Made by a program: the position numbers and the translations under genes. The notes beneath the pieces were generated by a model. That model was not told where the DNA came from. It saw only the letters and a program-made list of their open reading frames with translations, and made no database searches. From contig NZ_CP025612.1 in NCBI RefSeq assembly GCF_002868735.1, positions 744,001 through 808,000 on the forward strand: a stretch of DNA of 64,000 bases, in the 5' to 3' direction. This DNA comes from Niveispirillum cyanobacteriorum. Its GTDB lineage: Bacteria > Pseudomonadota > Alphaproteobacteria > Azospirillales > Azospirillaceae. Each line of letters begins with the position of its first letter. Within the stretch, counting starts at the first letter, position 1. Positions 8,933 to 17,295 of this stretch are shown here, piece after piece.

Positions 8933-8966
8933 AAAGGCCAGGTGACTTTTTAGCCACCTAGCCTTT
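8933..8966. terminator. Bidirectional hairpin between convergent marR and vanB
   Basis: Arms AAAGGCCAGGTG (8933-8944) and CACCTAGCCTTT (8955-8966) pair at 11 of 12 positions around a T-rich loop. It sits 41 bases after marR and 15 bases after vanB, suiting termination from both sides, though the following T-run is short. Confidence 0.6.
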
Positions 8967-8980
8967 AACCTACCGATTGA

Positions 8981-9952
8981 TTATGGCCGATAGCCTGTGT
9001 CGATCACCGCTGCGCCGCCGGCAATCCGGGATACGCAGGCACAAAGTTTCGATCCTTCACGTTTTTCCGATTCTGCCAGGAAAACATCGCGATGATCGAT
9101 CTCTCCACTGTGATTCAGCACATCGACGGCACAGAGCCCACATTCACCGCGTCGGCAATCATGGATCATCGGAATGCCGGCATCGGCCAGCGCATCCAGC
9201 AGGGATTGGTCCGATGGTACAGTGACCTCGCCGTCATATCCCACCACCCGGACGGTGAACGGTGTTTCGGTAAAACGACCGGTGTCGCCAAATACCTCGT
9301 ACCGGAACCGGCTGGTGGGGCGTCCTGCCTTGGCCCAGGCGCGCTTTGCGGCCTCTAGCATGGGCAAGGGGCCGCAGATATAAAGCTCACCATCGGCCGA
9401 TAGATTGGCGATGACCTTGTCGAGATCGATCATCGCACCCTGATCTTGCGGATGGACTGCCAGCCGATCGCCCAGCAGGGTGCGCAACGGGTCAATGAAA
9501 GGCATCGCGGTCAGGCTCTGCCCCCCATACTCCATGCGTACTGACGCGCCCTGTGCCATCAACGCCTGCGCCATGCCATATATCGGTGTTACCCCAATGC
9601 CGCCAGCCAGCAGCAGATATTCGGGCGCACGCCAGGACAGGTCGAACCGGTTCTCCGGCGTGGTAATCCGCACCTTGTCACCCGGCTTCAGCCCGAACAT
9701 GAAACGGGACCCGCCCCGGCTGTTGGGGTGCAGTTTCACGCCGACCGCCACATGACCAGGGGCCGCGTCGGGCAGACAGGAATAGGTACGGATGGCATGG
9801 CCCGATCCGATGCTGGCACGGATCGCGACATGTGAACCGGGATCGAAAGCCGGAAGGGGAAAGGCCGCCGCAAACTCAATACTGCGTACTCCTTCGGCAA
9901 TGTCATCAACACCTACGATGTTGGCGTCAAGCCAGACGGCATCATTCTTCAT
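8981..9952 (-). CDS. vanB: Vanillate O-demethylase reductase subunit (VanB-type)
   Basis: A 323-aa electron-transfer protein of the phthalate dioxygenase reductase family that passes electrons from NAD(P)H through flavin and a 2Fe-2S cluster to the Rieske oxygenase. The flavin domain has I-R-T-Y-S-C-L; the nucleotide domain has L-L-A-G-G-I-G-V-T-P-I and Y-I-C-G-P-L-P-M-L. The C-terminal plant-type ferredoxin domain carries C-x4-C-x2-C (CRRGECGLC) and a later Cys in K-L-C-A-C. ATG 9952 has a GAGGA site seven bases upstream and is preferred over 9985, which would overlap the GntR gene. It pairs with vanA, from which it is separated by the regulator gene. Confidence 0.88.
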   Translation of the reverse strand: MKNDAVWLDANIVGVDDIAEGVRSIEFAAAFPLPAFDPGSHVAIRASIGSGHAIRTYSCLPDAAPGHVAVGVKLHPNSRGGSRFMFGLKPGDKVRITTPENRFDLSWRAPEYLLLAGGIGVTPIYGMAQALMAQGASVRMEYGGQSLTAMPFIDPLRTLLGDRLAVHPQDQGAMIDLDKVIANLSADGELYICGPLPMLEAAKRAWAKAGRPTSRFRYEVFGDTGRFTETPFTVRVVGYDGEVTVPSDQSLLDALADAGIPMIHDCRRGECGLCAVDVLNHSGEIDHRDVFLAESEKREGSKLCACVSRIAGGAAVIDTGYRP

Positions 9953-9978
9953 TCTGATTTCCTCGCCTATGGGATGGC

Positions 9979-10710
9979 TTAGCAAGCAACCAGGGCCAGG
10001 GCGGGAAAGCGACGCAGGGCATCGCTGCCGCCCTCCATCACCTGTTCCAGGTTACGCCGCGCCAACCGCGCATGCTCCCGCGCCACAGCCTCGGCCCTTG
10101 CGCCTTCACGCAAACTGATGGCCTCTACCATGGCGCGATGCTGTGCCTGCGCCAGAACCAGTGAATGCGGCACCACCGTTGACCCCGGTTTGTCCAGAAA
10201 GGCGCTGGGCGATGCGAAGGGAAGGCGGGTGATCCTGTCGATCTCCCGCTCAATCGTCTCGCTACCCGACAGGCCGGACAGAAGCGCATGGAATTCTGCA
10301 TTCAGCGCCGTATAGCGGTCCAGTGGTGGGTTTGCCGTATCGCTGGCGATGACGGCATCGATACCGTCCAGCACCCGGTTGATGGCGATCATCCGCCTTG
10401 GCTCAACGCCCCGCTCCGCCGCCAAACGTGCGGCGGTGCCTTCCAGCACGCCGCGCAACTCAATGGCGTCGATGGCCTCGTCCATCGTGAAACGGCGCGG
10501 GATATGGCCACCGGATGGGACGCGCTCCAGCAGCCCTTCCTGTTCCAGCCGGGCCAACGCCGCGCGGATCGGTGTACGGGAGATACCCAGCCTTTCCGCC
10601 AGCCCCGGTTCCGACAGCCTTTCCCCTGGTTCCACATCGCCGCGCAGAATCAGATCGCGGATGCCGGCCAGGGCACGCACCGTCTGTGCAGCGTCCTTGT
10701 TGTAGCTCAT
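9979..10710 (-). CDS. GntR family regulator, FCD (FadR-like) subfamily
   Basis: A 243-residue regulator. The N-terminal winged helix (G-E-R-L-S-E-P-G-L-A-E-R-L-G-I-S-R-T-P-I-R) is the GntR DNA-binding domain, followed by an all-helical FCD ligand domain starting near I-E-L-R-G-V-L-E-G-T-A-A-R-L-A. It lies between vanA and vanB, 11 bases after vanA, so it is probably in the same transcript and a VanR-like repressor of the operon. A CTGTATACAG dyad upstream of vanA is a plausible operator. Confidence 0.9.
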   Translation of the reverse strand: MSYNKDAAQTVRALAGIRDLILRGDVEPGERLSEPGLAERLGISRTPIRAALARLEQEGLLERVPSGGHIPRRFTMDEAIDAIELRGVLEGTAARLAAERGVEPRRMIAINRVLDGIDAVIASDTANPPLDRYTALNAEFHALLSGLSGSETIEREIDRITRLPFASPSAFLDKPGSTVVPHSLVLAQAQHRAMVEAISLREGARAEAVAREHARLARRNLEQVMEGGSDALRRFPALALVAC

Positions 10711-10721
10711 ACTTCCGGTCC

Positions 10722-11771
10722 CTATTCTGCGGCGGCGGACAGGGTGGGGCGGTTCTCCTTTTCAACCATCCGGTCGATCAGGCGGCGAGCCCACATCGAC
10801 CCGGCGTCGATATTCAGATTGTAGAAAATATGACCGGGATTATCGTCGATGGCCCGCTGCTGCGCCTCCAGGATCTGTTCATCCTCCCGGAAGATCCCGG
10901 CCACACCTTCCCTGATCTTATGGGTGCGGGCCTGATTGCGGATGTCGAAATTCCGCGCAAATGCCCAGAAATAGTGGCAGGTCGTCTCCGTTTCGGGCGT
11001 CAGACAGTTGATGACGCGTCCATCCACGCCCTTTGACCGATCCCCCTCCGGCGCGCCCGTGCCGGTGGGCGCCACACCAACCTCGATAATGATGGTGGAG
11101 GGGGCGGTGAAATTGATGATCTGCCAGCGGTCGACATGATCCTTGCGGCCCAGATTGTCGGCCCAAAAGGGCGGTGCCTCGATATCCACCATCCAGCGGG
11201 TGATGGTGGCTGTGTTGTCCGAATGGGTCGCCGTGAAGGGCGCCTCCGCCACGGCATGGTTGCCGATGGAACTGCCATGCACGAAGGTCTCATGCGTCAG
11301 ATCCATCAGATTATCGACCACCAGCCGGTAATCACACTTGGCATGGATGACCTTCCCATCGGCAGCCCAGGCCGGATCATTGTTCCAATGGATATCCGGG
11401 ATCAGGGCAGGGTCGGCAAGGGACGGGTCACCCGGCCAGATCCACAAAAACCGGTAACGCTCCACCAGCGGATAGCTTTTCACACAGGCCGAGGGGTTGA
11501 TGGTCTGTTGCGACGGCATGTATACACATCGCCCGGTATCATCATAGGCAAGACCATGATAGCCGCAAATTACGCGGTCTTCCTCCAGCCGCCCCAATGA
11601 CAGGGGCAGCAACCGGTGCCAGCAGGCATCGGCCAGGGCAACCGCAGAGCCGTCCAGCTTTCGATAGAGAACGACCTGTTTGCCGCAGATTGTGCGGGGG
11701 AGAAGCTTGCGCCCAACCTCCACATCATATGCCGCCACATACCATGCGTTCAGGGGAAAACTCGCAGCCAT
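10722..11771 (-). CDS. vanA: Vanillate O-demethylase oxygenase subunit (VanA-type Rieske)
   Basis: A 349-aa Rieske non-heme iron oxygenase that demethylates vanillate to protocatechuate and formaldehyde. The Rieske cluster ligands are Cys50-His52 and Cys69-His72 (C-W-H and C-G-Y-H). The catalytic iron region is D-N-L-M-D-L-T-H-E-T-F-V-H, highly typical of VanA. The Rieske first motif is CWH where most VanA proteins have CPH. GGGAGG lies just upstream of ATG 11771. It is first in a vanA-gntR-vanB transcript. Related methoxy-aromatic demethylases cannot be excluded. Confidence 0.9.
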   Translation of the reverse strand: MAASFPLNAWYVAAYDVEVGRKLLPRTICGKQVVLYRKLDGSAVALADACWHRLLPLSLGRLEEDRVICGYHGLAYDDTGRCVYMPSQQTINPSACVKSYPLVERYRFLWIWPGDPSLADPALIPDIHWNNDPAWAADGKVIHAKCDYRLVVDNLMDLTHETFVHGSSIGNHAVAEAPFTATHSDNTATITRWMVDIEAPPFWADNLGRKDHVDRWQIINFTAPSTIIIEVGVAPTGTGAPEGDRSKGVDGRVINCLTPETETTCHYFWAFARNFDIRNQARTHKIREGVAGIFREDEQILEAQQRAIDDNPGHIFYNLNIDAGSMWARRLIDRMVEKENRPTLSAAAE

Positions 11772-11788
11772 CGGTCACCCTCCCATTG

Positions 11789-11801
11789 TTATGTTTCATA
11801 A
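11789..11801. promoter_or_regulatory. Candidate MarR-type operator upstream of vanA
   Basis: Dyad TTATG-TTT-CATAA, 18-30 bases before the vanA ATG. It matches 11 of 13 bases of the dyad at 8276-8288 in the marR/receptor intergenic region, suggesting the same protein reads both. Confidence 0.42.
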
Positions 11802-11810
11802 TCTAAATAG

Positions 11811-11820
11811 CTGTATACAG
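11811..11820. promoter_or_regulatory. Candidate GntR operator upstream of vanA
   Basis: Perfect palindrome CTGTATACAG about 40 bases upstream of the vanA start. FCD-type GntR proteins commonly bind short TGTATACA-like dyads, and a gntR gene is the second gene of this operon. The assignment is inference. Confidence 0.45.
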
Positions 11821-11961
11821 ATAATCAGACTAAGAGTCGATGGCTAATCGAGGAAACTTTTGACAACCGGCTGGGGATTGCGGGCAATCAGGCATGGTTG
11901 CGCCACGCACAGTGCCCAAGCGACTGAATCACCAAATTTTATCTGATCGGATTGATGGGGT

Positions 11962-12495
11962 TCAGTCCAACAAGCGACGTAACGCTGTCAGATCCATCAG
12001 GATCTCAGACAGAATCTCACGCACTTCCGGCGACAGGGACTGTTTGGCTCGCCGCTTGGGGGCGGCCTTCTTTTCCAGGGGAGGGGGCTCATCCTCCTCA
12101 TCCCCTTGCGTCGCAAGCAAGGCCAGCTCTTCGGCCGAACTGTCGTCACCCGCCTCGACATCATCGAAAAGGCTTGGCATACGGGTCCCGGGCGGGGGAA
12201 GTCCGGCAAGGCCCCGCGACTCGCGCAACAGCCTTTGTACGCCCTTGATAGTGTAGCCGTCCTGGTACAGCAGCGATTGGATACGCCGTAGTAATTCCAC
12301 ATCGTCAGGACGATAATAACGCCGACCGCCGCCTCGCTTCAGCGGTTTGATCTGGGGAAACTTGGTTTCCCAGAACCGCAGAACATGCTGCGGCACCTCA
12401 AGATCGACGGAAACCTCGCTGATGGTGCGGAAAGCCGAGGCGGATTTCGACGCCAAGGACTTGGATCGCGCACCTTCGCTGGTTTCCTCGATCAT
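11962..12495 (-). CDS. MerR family transcriptional regulator (ihfA-linked)
   Basis: A 177-residue protein with an N-terminal MerR helix-turn-helix ([20 protein letters not shown]) and wing ([12 protein letters not shown]). The C-terminal part is acidic then basic and low-complexity, with no metal-binding cysteines, so it is not a metal sensor. It follows ihfA by eight bases, an arrangement conserved in alphaproteobacteria. Its target is unknown. Confidence 0.88.
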   Translation of the reverse strand: MIEETSEGARSKSLASKSASAFRTISEVSVDLEVPQHVLRFWETKFPQIKPLKRGGGRRYYRPDDVELLRRIQSLLYQDGYTIKGVQRLLRESRGLAGLPPPGTRMPSLFDDVEAGDDSSAEELALLATQGDEEDEPPPLEKKAAPKRRAKQSLSPEVREILSEILMDLTALRRLLD

Positions 12496-12503
12496 CGACA
12501 GGA

Positions 12504-12815
12504 TCAGCCTTTCGCGCCGTCTTCAAACCGCTCATTGATGCGGCTTTTCAGGACGTGTGACGCGCGGAAGACCAGGACCCGGCGCGGCAGAATCGGCACT
12601 TCCTCACCCGTCTTCGGGTTGCGGCCAATGCGCTGCCCCTTGGACCGGACAGCAAAGCTGCCGAAGGAAGAGATCTTGACCATGTCGCCATTGGCCAATG
12701 CGTCGGAAATCTCGTTCAGAACGCTTTCCACCAGATCGGCAGATTCGTTCCTGGACAGCCCGACTTCCTGATAGACGGCCTCGCTCAACTGCGCGCGGGT
12801 GACAGTTTCGGTCAT
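12504..12815 (-). CDS. ihfA: Integration host factor subunit alpha
   Basis: A 103-aa DNA-bending protein that pairs with IHF-beta and acts in recombination and promoter architecture. The HU/IHF fold is clear: T-R-A-Q-L-S-E-A-V at the N-terminus, the K-I-S-S-F-G-S-F hinge, and the beta-ribbon arm [13 protein letters not shown] containing the intercalating proline. It lies downstream of fabH. Confidence 0.96.
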   Translation of the reverse strand: MTETVTRAQLSEAVYQEVGLSRNESADLVESVLNEISDALANGDMVKISSFGSFAVRSKGQRIGRNPKTGEEVPILPRRVLVFRASHVLKSRINERFEDGAKG

Positions 12816-12930
12816 GTTCGTCCTCCCCGGTTATCAGGGAATGACGGTACTTGGACCGGAGAAATCCGTCAATTCAGATGGTTGGCGGGAAATGCTGATC
12901 CCACACCGCAGAAATGCGGGGCAGGGAGGA

Positions 12931-13905
12931 TCAGAAGCGCACCAACGCCCCACCCCAGGTGAAACCACCACCCATGGCTTCCAGCAGCATAAGGTCGCCG
13001 CGTTGGATGCGACCATCGGCCACTGCCTCCGCCAAGGCCAGCGGAATACTGGCGGCAGACGTATTGCCATGATGATCCACTGTAATCACCACACGCTCTG
13101 CCGGCAGTTTCAACTTGCGGCCCGTACCCTCGATGATGCGGCGGTTGGCCTGATGCGGGACCAGCCAGTCGATGGCATCCGCCGTCAGGCCATTGGCGGA
13201 CAGCGCTTCCTTGACCACATCGGCCAGGTTCACGACCGCATGCTTGAAGACTTCCTGTCCGCGCATGCGGACATGGCCCACAGTCTGCGTGCTGGACGGG
13301 CCACCATCGACATAAAGCAGGTCATGGTGGTTGCCATCGGAATGCAGATGCGTGGAGAGGATGCCCTGATCGCCCGACGTGCCGGCACCATCGGCGGCGC
13401 GCAGCACCACAGCACCCGCCCCGTCACCGAACAGAACGCAGGTGGTGCGGTCGTTCCAGTCCAGGATGCGGGAGAAGGTTTCGGCACCGATGACCAGAAC
13501 CGTCCTGGCTTGACCGGCCTTGATGAAATTGTCGGCCACCGACAGTGCATAGATGAAGCCGGAGCATACAGCCTGCACATCGAACGCCGCCCCCCGCGTC
13601 ATGCCCAAGCGGGCCTGTACCTTCACGGCGGTGGCGGGAAAGGTGTTGTCCGGCGTGGCAGTGGCCAGAACGATCAGGTCCAACTCATCCGCCGTCACGC
13701 CAGCATGGGCCATGGCGGCAAGTGCGGCGTTATAGGCAAGATCGGAGGTCAGTTCGCCTTCAGCCGCGATATGGCGCGACTTGATGCCCGTCCGTTCCGT
13801 AATCCATTCGTCAGAGGTGTCGACGACCTGCGCCATCTCGGCATTCGTCATCACCTTTGCGGGCAGGTAGGACCCGCAGCCCAGGATCACAGACCGGATG
13901 GCCAT
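12931..13905 (-). CDS. fabH: Beta-ketoacyl-ACP synthase III
   Basis: A 324-aa enzyme starting type II fatty-acid synthesis by condensing acetyl-CoA with malonyl-ACP. The Cys-His-Asn triad is complete: Cys114 in Q-A-V-C-S-G-F, His251 in V-P-H-Q-A-N, Asn281 in D-H-H-G-N-T-S. The start overlaps the plsX stop (TAATG, one base shared), indicating translational coupling. Confidence 0.96.
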   Translation of the reverse strand: MAIRSVILGCGSYLPAKVMTNAEMAQVVDTSDEWITERTGIKSRHIAAEGELTSDLAYNAALAAMAHAGVTADELDLIVLATATPDNTFPATAVKVQARLGMTRGAAFDVQAVCSGFIYALSVADNFIKAGQARTVLVIGAETFSRILDWNDRTTCVLFGDGAGAVVLRAADGAGTSGDQGILSTHLHSDGNHHDLLYVDGGPSSTQTVGHVRMRGQEVFKHAVVNLADVVKEALSANGLTADAIDWLVPHQANRRIIEGTGRKLKLPAERVVITVDHHGNTSAASIPLALAEAVADGRIQRGDLMLLEAMGGGFTWGGALVRF

Positions 13906-14993
13906 TACTGCACCGCCGTTTCGCTACCCGTTGCGCCCACGTCCTTGACCGGGTCGGTAGCCGCCGCAGCATTCAATGCTGCCTGCAGCACCGCCAACTG
14001 GTCGCGGATCTTCTCGTTGAAACCGTGATTGGCCATATTGGCAGCCACGGCGATGGCGTTGGAGAAGCCAACGGCGTCCGTGCCGCCATGGCTTTTCACG
14101 CAGATGCCGCGCAGCCCAAGGAACATCGCACCATTATAGCGGCGCGGGTCCATGCGCTGACGCAGCTTGTTGAAAGCGCCCGACGCCAGGACATAACCCA
14201 GCTTCGCCAGGAGAGATGATTTGAAGGTCCGCTTCAAGAATTCGGCATAAAGCTTTGCCGTGCCTTCCGCCGTCTTCAGGGCGACATTGCCCGTGAAGCC
14301 GTCAGTCACCACGACATCGACCGTGCCCAGCGCCAGATCGTTGCCTTCAATGAAGCCGTGGAAGTAAGGGGCGAGCGGCGTGGCGCGCAGGGCTGCTGCA
14401 GCCTCACGAATCTGCTCATGCCCTTTCTGTTCCTCCGACCCGACATTCAGCAGGCCGATGGTCGGGTTCAGCAGGCCAAGAACGGTCCGGCTGAACACCG
14501 TACCCATCACGGCGAACTGCAACAGATTGTCAGCATCGCATTCCAAGTTTGCACCCAGATCGAGCATGACCAACTCCCCCCGCTGTGTCGGCAGGATGGA
14601 GGCAATGGCCGGCCGGTCGATGCCCGGCAGGGTCTTCAGCACGAACTTGGCAATGGCCATCAGCGCGCCGGTGTTCCCGGCGGAGACCACACACGCGGCA
14701 TCACCTGCTGCGACGGCATCAATGGCCAACCGCATGCTGGAATTGCGCCCAGCACGAAGCGCCACCGACGGCTTTGCGTCCATCGCCACAAAGTCAGGCG
14801 TATGCTTGACCGTGGAAATGAGCTTCAAGGCCGGATGGCGCTCTAGCAGGGCGTTGATGCGCGTTTCGTCACCGACGAAGAGGAAATCGACGTTTGGGCA
14901 ACGCTCACGGGCAAGGTCGGCGCCGGCGACGACCATGTCAGGAGCATGGTCGCCACCCATGGCGTCCAAGGCGATGCGCAGGCGCGTTGTCAC
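13905..14993 (-). CDS. plsX: Phosphate acyltransferase PlsX
   Basis: A 362-aa peripheral enzyme making acyl-phosphate from acyl-ACP for phospholipid synthesis. It opens with the signature [12 protein letters not shown] and contains [10 protein letters not shown] and [10 protein letters not shown]. The start is GTG at 14993. It lies between rpmF and fabH in the canonical order. Confidence 0.96.
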   Translation of the reverse strand: MTTRLRIALDAMGGDHAPDMVVAGADLARERCPNVDFLFVGDETRINALLERHPALKLISTVKHTPDFVAMDAKPSVALRAGRNSSMRLAIDAVAAGDAACVVSAGNTGALMAIAKFVLKTLPGIDRPAIASILPTQRGELVMLDLGANLECDADNLLQFAVMGTVFSRTVLGLLNPTIGLLNVGSEEQKGHEQIREAAAALRATPLAPYFHGFIEGNDLALGTVDVVVTDGFTGNVALKTAEGTAKLYAEFLKRTFKSSLLAKLGYVLASGAFNKLRQRMDPRRYNGAMFLGLRGICVKSHGGTDAVGFSNAIAVAANMANHGFNEKIRDQLAVLQAALNAAAATDPVKDVGATGSETAVQ

Positions 14994-15042
14994 TTCCGTT
15001 CGACGTCCCTATAACCCGCGAAAACCTGGACCGGTCCGGCTA

Positions 15043-15231
15043 TCAGGCAGCAGCCGGGGCGGTCACGGTCACTTCGCGGCTGTCATAGTGGCCGCAGGAG
15101 CCGCAGACGTGGTGCGGGCGCTTCAGCTCGCCGCAATTGCCGCATTCGTTGTAGGCGGCGGCGGTCAAGCCATCGTGCGAACGGCGCATGTTGCGCTTCG
15201 ACTTGGAGGTCTTCTTCTTAGGAACGGCCAT
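15043..15231 (-). CDS. rpmF: 50S ribosomal protein L32
   Basis: A 62-aa protein opening [17 protein letters not shown], the L32 signature, with a four-cysteine zinc ribbon (C-G-N-C and C-G-S-C). The zinc-binding form is retained. Confidence 0.97.
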   Translation of the reverse strand: MAVPKKKTSKSKRNMRRSHDGLTAAAYNECGNCGELKRPHHVCGSCGHYDSREVTVTAPAAA

Positions 15232-15329
15232 GATCGTAACTCACAATGTTTTAAGGCGACCGCTAGGGCCGCCCGGACAGAGGCGCTTGAATACTGGATA
15301 TGGTGTGCGAGGGCAAGTACGAAACCGGA

Positions 15330-15914
15330 TCAAGAGGGCTTCTTTAAGCGGGACAGGGCCGCAAAAGGGTTCTGGCGGGGCGGTTCCGGGGGGGTGTCCT
15401 CGGTCAGCGACAGAGTATCGGGGCCCACATCCTCCAGAATCGGGGTGAATTCGACCCCTTCCTTGCGTGGATAGGGCTCCAGCGCCAGCGACAGGTTCTG
15501 TGCTACCAACTCGCCAATATCGATCCGGCCACCCGGCATCGCTTCGGGGAAGTCCTCGTCACTGCCTAGATACTGGAAATGATCACTCTCGCCGTCCTCT
15601 TCCTCCTTAGGGATCAGGTGGTCGGGGGCGAAGAGGGCGGAGAACTCCTCCTTAACGTGTGCAGGCACGGGTTCCAGCGTAACGACGCAGCGTTGCACCA
15701 CATCGGCCTCCACCTCGCCCGTCACCTTCACGAACTCCGACCGCACGCGGCGCAGGCGCATTTTAGCCTTAAGGCCAGAGAGGGAGACCAGATCGAATCG
15801 TTGGGCCAGCGCAGCGCATTCAACCTCGCTGGCCGTCACGACCTCAAACCCGCCTGCGGTCGTCACCTTGTCGGCGATGATGATGCGGGACAGTTCGGGC
15901 AGGGGGGTGGTCAT
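15330..15914 (-). CDS. DUF177 (YceD-like) family protein
   Basis: A 194-aa member of the DUF177 family, which in bacteria and plastids is linked to 23S rRNA accumulation. The conserved G-E-V-E-A-D-V-V-Q-R-C-V-V-T-L-E-P-V segment with its Cys is present, followed by an acidic middle and a late G-R-I-D-I-G-E-L-V-A-Q-N-L-S-L motif. ATG 15914 is chosen over 15956 for its AGGA site and because the family starts there. Its position upstream of rpmF is ancestral. Confidence 0.88.
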   Translation of the reverse strand: MTTPLPELSRIIIADKVTTAGGFEVVTASEVECAALAQRFDLVSLSGLKAKMRLRRVRSEFVKVTGEVEADVVQRCVVTLEPVPAHVKEEFSALFAPDHLIPKEEEDGESDHFQYLGSDEDFPEAMPGGRIDIGELVAQNLSLALEPYPRKEGVEFTPILEDVGPDTLSLTEDTPPEPPRQNPFAALSRLKKPS

Positions 15915-15964
15915 GGAGAGAATCCTTCGAATAAGATACATATAAGATGGAGACAAGCCGCCGG

Positions 15965-16498
15965 TCAGGTCGAGGCGAACTCCACCTCACCCGCCAGCAG
16001 CCTCTCAATGGGGAAGCTTTCCAGATGGGCCAATTGCCGGCGAGTATAGTCGGCCATGACCTTTACATGGGCGGGGGCAGGCAGGGTAGAGCCATAAAGG
16101 TTGCGGTCCAGCGCCGATTCCAGCACTGACGGGTCGTCCTTGGCCGCGATTCCCGCGTCATAGGCGCCGACGCGACCATAATAATGGCTGGCTAGATCCT
16201 TGACCTTGTCACCCACCTTCATGTCACCCGCGCCCAGTTCACGCAGGTTGAAATCCAGATCGGCGAACATGAAATCGAAGAGCGCCTGATTGAACTCCGC
16301 CGTCGCCTTGCCGCCCATGGCCAGCCGGCGCATGACCAGCCAGGCATGCAAGCATACGGATTCGAACCGTCCCTCCAGCGTATCGGGCACGCCCCGCTCG
16401 CTAAAGAATATGGGCAGGCGCGACTGGGCCACAATGGCGCCATAGAGGGCGGCAATGGTGCGTTCACGCCGGGGGCGTTGGAACAGGCGGCTGAACAA
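15965..16498 (-). CDS. Ubiquinol-cytochrome c chaperone family protein
   Basis: A 177-aa bacterial relative of mitochondrial CBP3/UQCC1, which assists cytochrome bc1 assembly. The family pattern A-L-Y-G-A-I-V-A-Q-S-R-L-P, F-E-S-V-C-L-H-A-W-L-V-M-R-R-L and D-L-D-F-N-L-R-E-L-G-A-G-D is clear. The frame runs back to 16681 but the extra part is unlike the family. TTG at 16498 has an AGAAGG site six bases upstream and gives the normal length, so it is preferred. It is divergent from bamE. Confidence 0.86.
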   Translation of the reverse strand: MFSRLFQRPRRERTIAALYGAIVAQSRLPIFFSERGVPDTLEGRFESVCLHAWLVMRRLAMGGKATAEFNQALFDFMFADLDFNLRELGAGDMKVGDKVKDLASHYYGRVGAYDAGIAAKDDPSVLESALDRNLYGSTLPAPAHVKVMADYTRRQLAHLESFPIERLLAGEVEFAST

Positions 16499-16733
16499 GG
16501 CGTGCCTTCTCCCATGGCTGGCAGGCTGCGGACATTGACATTGCGCCAAGGCCAGTGCCAATGTCACCGGCCAGATAGGGGGCGGCGGCCCCGTCGTCAA
16601 GCCATGGTGCGTGCCTGGAAGGGTTCTCATCAGGTGAGAATGACAAATCGCCGCTGGTAGCGGGGCATTTGCCCCGTGCATTGTCCGGCACCACGCCGTT
16701 GGTCACATCCAAGGTTCGAGAGACGTCACGTTG

Positions 16734-17204
16734 ATGCGCAAGACCCAAGCTACCGCCCTGTTGACCTTCGGCCTTCTTGGCCTTGCTCTCACCGGCTGCA
16801 GCCCCATCATCGCCCAGCGCGGCAATCTGGTGGAAGATACCCGTCTGGCCCAGATCCAAACCGGTCAGACGACGCGCGAACAGGTCCAGTATGTGCTGGG
16901 CACGCCGACCTCCACCGGTGTCGTGGACGGCTCCACCTGGTACTATATCGGTCGCCGCACCGAACAGACCGCCTTCCTGGACCCGGAGGTCACGGCCCAG
17001 CGCATCATCCGTGTCCGCTTCGACGAAGGCGGGACGGTGCAGGAAATCAAGGAATTGGATGGCGCCGCAGAGGCAGCCTATGTCGAACCCGTCGCCCGCG
17101 TCACCCCGACCGTGGGCCACGACCTTAACTTCTTTGAACAGCTGCTGGGCAACCTGTCCAAGCCATCCCGCAAAAAGAAGGATGACAAGAAAAAGAAGAA
17201 GTAA
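16734..17204 (+). CDS. bamE: Outer-membrane protein assembly factor BamE
   Basis: A 156-aa lipoprotein of the BAM complex. The signal ends in L-A-L-T-G-C, followed by the SmpA/OmlA core G-Q-T-T-R-E-Q-V-Q-Y-V-L-G-T-P-T-S and W-Y-Y-I-G-R-R. Most alphaproteobacterial BamE proteins are this long. The C-terminus ends in a lysine-rich tail (K-K-K-D-D-K-K-K-K-K). ATG 16734 follows a TTG at 16731 that could also serve. Confidence 0.92.
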   Translation: MRKTQATALLTFGLLGLALTGCSPIIAQRGNLVEDTRLAQIQTGQTTREQVQYVLGTPTSTGVVDGSTWYYIGRRTEQTAFLDPEVTAQRIIRVRFDEGGTVQEIKELDGAAEAAYVEPVARVTPTVGHDLNFFEQLLGNLSKPSRKKKDDKKKKK

Positions 17205-17244
17205 GCAGTTGCCCGGTTTAACGTCTGGCAGCTGGAGACCAAAC

Positions 17245-17288
17245 AAAACGCCGCATATGGGAGCACCCCGCATGCGGCGTTTTTTGCT
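17245..17288. terminator. Rho-independent terminator after bamE
   Basis: A perfect 12-bp stem (AAAACGCCGCAT at 17245-17256 with ATGCGGCGTTTT at 17272-17283), a 15-base loop, then a T-run. It lies 40 bases after bamE and just beyond the end of the convergent glutamine-synthetase-like gene. The A-run on the other arm allows it to work in both directions. Confidence 0.9.
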
Positions 17289-17295
17289 TTTACAC

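Noticed and set aside
11821-11961. tRNA gene after the merR gene, as found in some relatives
   Set aside because: I looked for a cloverleaf or a T-loop GGTTCGAATCC-like sequence and saw none.
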